The notes under the pieces were generated by a model. The model was not told the origin of the DNA and searched no databases. It saw only the letters and a program-made list of their open reading frames with translations. The translations under genes were made by a program, and so were the position numbers. From Nostoc sp. 'Peltigera membranacea cyanobiont' 210A (lineage in GTDB: Bacteria > Cyanobacteriota > Cyanobacteriia > Cyanobacteriales > Nostocaceae), in contig NZ_NOLJ01000002.1 in the NCBI RefSeq assembly GCF_002246015.1, positions 873,424-937,423 of the forward strand: a stretch of 64,000 bases of DNA, in the 5' to 3' direction. Below, one piece after another: positions 63,001 to 64,000 of this stretch; within the stretch, counting starts at the first letter, position 1; the number at the start of each line of letters is the position of its first letter.

Positions 63001-64000
63001 GCTTCTCTGGTTGTGACAGTTAAAGCAGCAGTTAAAGCTGCGATCGCAATTTCGATATTATCTGCCTTGTCTCCTTTGATTCTATTCCTGTAGGCAAGTC
63101 CGAGATCATTTTGCGTTGCTGCCCATTCAAAAGGCAAAGCTGCTCTGGTGTAGACAGTTAAAGCAGCAGTATAAGCCGCGATCGCAATTTCGATGTTATC
63201 TGCCTTGTCTCCTTTGATTCTAGAATAGTAGGCATTTGCGAGATAATTTTGCGTTCCTGCCCAAGCTTGAGGCAAAGCTTCCCTGGTGTAGACAGTTAAA
63301 GCAGCAGTATGAGAAGCGATCGCAATTTCGATATTATCTGCCTTGTCTCCTTTGATTCTATTCCTGTAGGCAAATCCGAGATAATTTTGCGTTCCTGCCC
63401 AAGCTTGAGGCAAAGCTTCCCTGGTGTAGACAGTTAAAGCAGCAGTATGAAAAGCGATCGCAATTTCGATGTTATCTGCCTTGTCTCCTTTGATTCTATT
63501 GCTGTAGGCAATTGCGAGATCATTTTGCGTTCCTGCCCAAGCTTGAGGCAAAGCTTCCCTGGTGTAGACAGTTAAAGCAGCAGTATGAGAAGCGATCGCA
63601 ATTTCGATGTTATCTGCCTTGTCTCCTTTAATTCTATCCCTGTAGGCATTTGCGAGATTATATTGCGTTGCTGCCCATTCAAAAGGCAAGGCTTCTCTGG
63701 TTCTGACAGTTAAAGTAGCAGTTAAAGCAGCGATCGCAATTTCGATGTTATCTGCCTTGTCCCCTTTAATTCTCTCCCTGTAGGCATTTGCGAGATTATT
63801 TTGCGTTGTTGCCCATTCTTGAGGCCAAGCTTTTCTAGTGTAGACAGTTAAAGCAGCAGTATAAGCCGCGATCGCAATTTCGATGTTATCTGCCTTGTCT
63901 CCTTTGATTCTAGAATAGTAAGCAAGAGCGAGATTATTTTGCGTCATTGCCCAAGCTTGAGGCAAAGCTTCCCTGGTTGTGACAGTTAAAGCAGCAGTAT
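60015..64000 (-). CDS. TPR-CHAT protease-like protein, 5' end outside window
   Basis: At least 1,328 residues are visible and the frame is still open at base 64000, so the N-terminus lies outside. The N-terminal part consists of more than 16 tandem 46-residue TPR-type repeats (TREALPQAWAMTQNNLALAYYSRIKGDKADNIEIAIAAYTAALTV) that are nearly identical. A helical linker follows (EEIVSGEESKRKQAEQFNHVYRHMVEVCRKLN), then a CHAT domain with the catalytic His in THFSCHGYFNF and Cys in VTLSACETGLIDF. CHAT proteases are caspase relatives; TPR-CHAT proteins act in bacterial signalling and in some antiphage systems. It sits beyond the tniQ gene of the Tn7-like element and is probably cargo. Confidence 0.92.
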   Translation of the reverse strand, partial: TAALTVTTREALPQAWAMTQNNLALAYYSRIKGDKADNIEIAIAAYTAALTVYTRKAWPQEWATTQNNLANAYRERIKGDKADNIEIAIAALTATLTVRTREALPFEWAATQYNLANAYRDRIKGDKADNIEIAIASHTAALTVYTREALPQAWAGTQNDLAIAYSNRIKGDKADNIEIAIAFHTAALTVYTREALPQAWAGTQNYLGFAYRNRIKGDKADNIEIAIASHTAALTVYTREALPQAWAGTQNYLANAYYSRIKGDKADNIEIAIAAYTAALTVYTRAALPFEWAATQNDLGLAYRNRIKGDKADNIEIAIAALTAALTVTTREALPFEWARIQDNLGLAYYSRIKGDRADNIEIAIASHTAALTVTTREALPQEWAMTQNNLAFAYKNRIKGDRADNIEIAIASHTAALTVTTREALPFEWAMTQNNLGFAYRDRIKGDKADNIEIAIASHTAALTVYTREALPQEWATTQNDLGFAYSNRIKGDRADNIEIAIASHAATLTVTTREALPFEWAGTQNYLAIAYRNRIKGDKADNIEIAIASYTAALTVYTREALPIDWAMTQNNLANAYWDRIKGDRAENIEIAIASCTAALTVYTREALPFNWAGTQNNLANAYRDRIKGDRADNIEIAIAAYTAALTVTTREALPFEWAGMQHNLALAYYSRIKGDKADNIEIAIASHTAALTVTTREALPQAWAMTQNNLALAYYSRIKGDKADNIEIAIAAYTAALTVYTREALPQAWAETLSMRGIALAHQDTNKFDSAYNDFESAIVTVESLREEIVSGEESKRKQAEQFNHVYRHMVEVCRKLNKITEAIEYVERSKTRNLVEQILERDSKNIFPPEVFTQLEKYRDEIAVGQYQIQNGKAENPQVLAQHLQKLRQQRNELQNCYLPVGYGFKFNSFQPTLDERTAIIEWYLLNDKILAFIVTKRREVTVWQSQPEDRKALVNWIIQYLQNYDEQKDQWMNKLGEELKQLASILHIDEILNQIPKHCDKLILIPHRFLHLFPLHAIPVNQNSKNSRCLLDLFAGGVSYAPSCQLLQQVQQRKRPDFKSLFAIQNPTGDLNYTDLEVQVIQSYFNTANVLKKSAATLTAINDSDLNTYHCTHFSCHGYFNFTNPGKSALILANAPIADISTKPNSERYLNLRVGETHDLEKCLTLDKIFALNLEQCRLVTLSACETGLIDFDNASDEYIGLPSGFLLAGSPSVVSSLWEVDDLSTSFLMIKFYENLFKLARLEAGDVAIALKQAQNWLRNLTIEGLDRFLEEHKTQIEKVLAQLRVGQRIIFQESLKLIKQRQPLPFANPYYWAGFTASGL
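61730..64000 (-). repeat. 138-bp coding tandem repeats (TPR units), more than 16 copies
   Basis: Copies follow each other every 138 bp from about 61730 to the window end. Nearly every copy contains GCGATCGCAATTTCGAT or a one-base variant, so HIP1 recurs in register. Differences between units are confined to a few positions (Y/T after LTV, QA/FE/QE before WA, ALAYYS/ANAYRD/GFAYRN). Copy number may vary between strains. Confidence 0.92.

Noticed and set aside
61730..64000. CRISPR-like periodic repeat
   Set aside because: The 138-bp periodicity is coding (TPR units) with no spacer-like unique segments.

Overview
The window looks like a chromosome segment of a filamentous, Nostoc-like cyanobacterium. 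The octamer GCGATCGC (HIP1) is frequent. There is a ferredoxin-type sulfite reductase and a complete-looking late phylloquinone/menaquinone gene set (menF, menA, menC, menE, DHNA-CoA thioesterase). Short degenerate repeats typical of Nostocales occur between genes and inside some reading frames. No rRNA genes and no CRISPR array were seen. Five tRNAs were read directly: Arg-TCT, Thr-GGT, Tyr-GTA, Ser-TGA and Val-TAC.

Layout. 1-4100: end of a desaturase gene, a 62-bp tandem repeat array, an atypical SDR and an HlyD-type adaptor, then a MITE-like element. 4159-9874: an S8 peptidase, a type I secretion ABC transporter whose C39 domain has lost its catalytic residues, and a parvulin-type isomerase. 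With the HlyD gene these probably form an export system. 10259-26526: mostly housekeeping and conserved cyanobacterial genes (phytyl-phosphate kinase-like, VOC, lipase, rsmE, sir, a beta-barrel protein, tandem ADP-ribosylglycohydrolases, cutA), plus a VIT/VWA gene broken by two frameshifts.

26885-38365 is accessory and organised by tRNA genes. A homing-endonuclease-like PD-(D/E)XK gene follows tRNA-Arg. A compact element of about 3.9 kb is integrated in tRNA-Thr. It has 53-bp exact att repeats, a tyrosine integrase with putative arm sites at both ends, a cluster of GTATAC palindromes around an unknown gene, a ribbon-helix-helix gene and a DCL-HNH nuclease gene. After nadA, a metallophosphoesterase and tRNA-Ser comes a tightly packed three-gene operon of unknown function whose last product has a PD-(D/E)XK nuclease signature. 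It is followed by a VapBC-like toxin-antitoxin pair, so this is a candidate defence island.

38545-52384 returns to core genes: the men cluster, a lactate dehydrogenase-like gene, proA, an M48 protease, an ionotropic-glutamate-receptor-like protein, mazG and a DUF2227 gene. It also holds an aldehyde dehydrogenase remnant fused to a 21-bp minisatellite.

52528-64000: a Tn7-like transposon lies just 3' of tRNA-Val. It encodes a TnsA-TnsB fusion, TnsC, a long TnsD-like TniQ protein, a divergent Xre regulator with a dyad operator, and a second shorter TniQ protein. No cas gene is visible. Apparent cargo follows: a small unknown gene and a large TPR-CHAT protease-like gene with more than 16 nearly identical 46-residue repeats, which runs off the window. 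The far transposon end is not in the window, so whether this is a CRISPR-associated transposon cannot be decided here.
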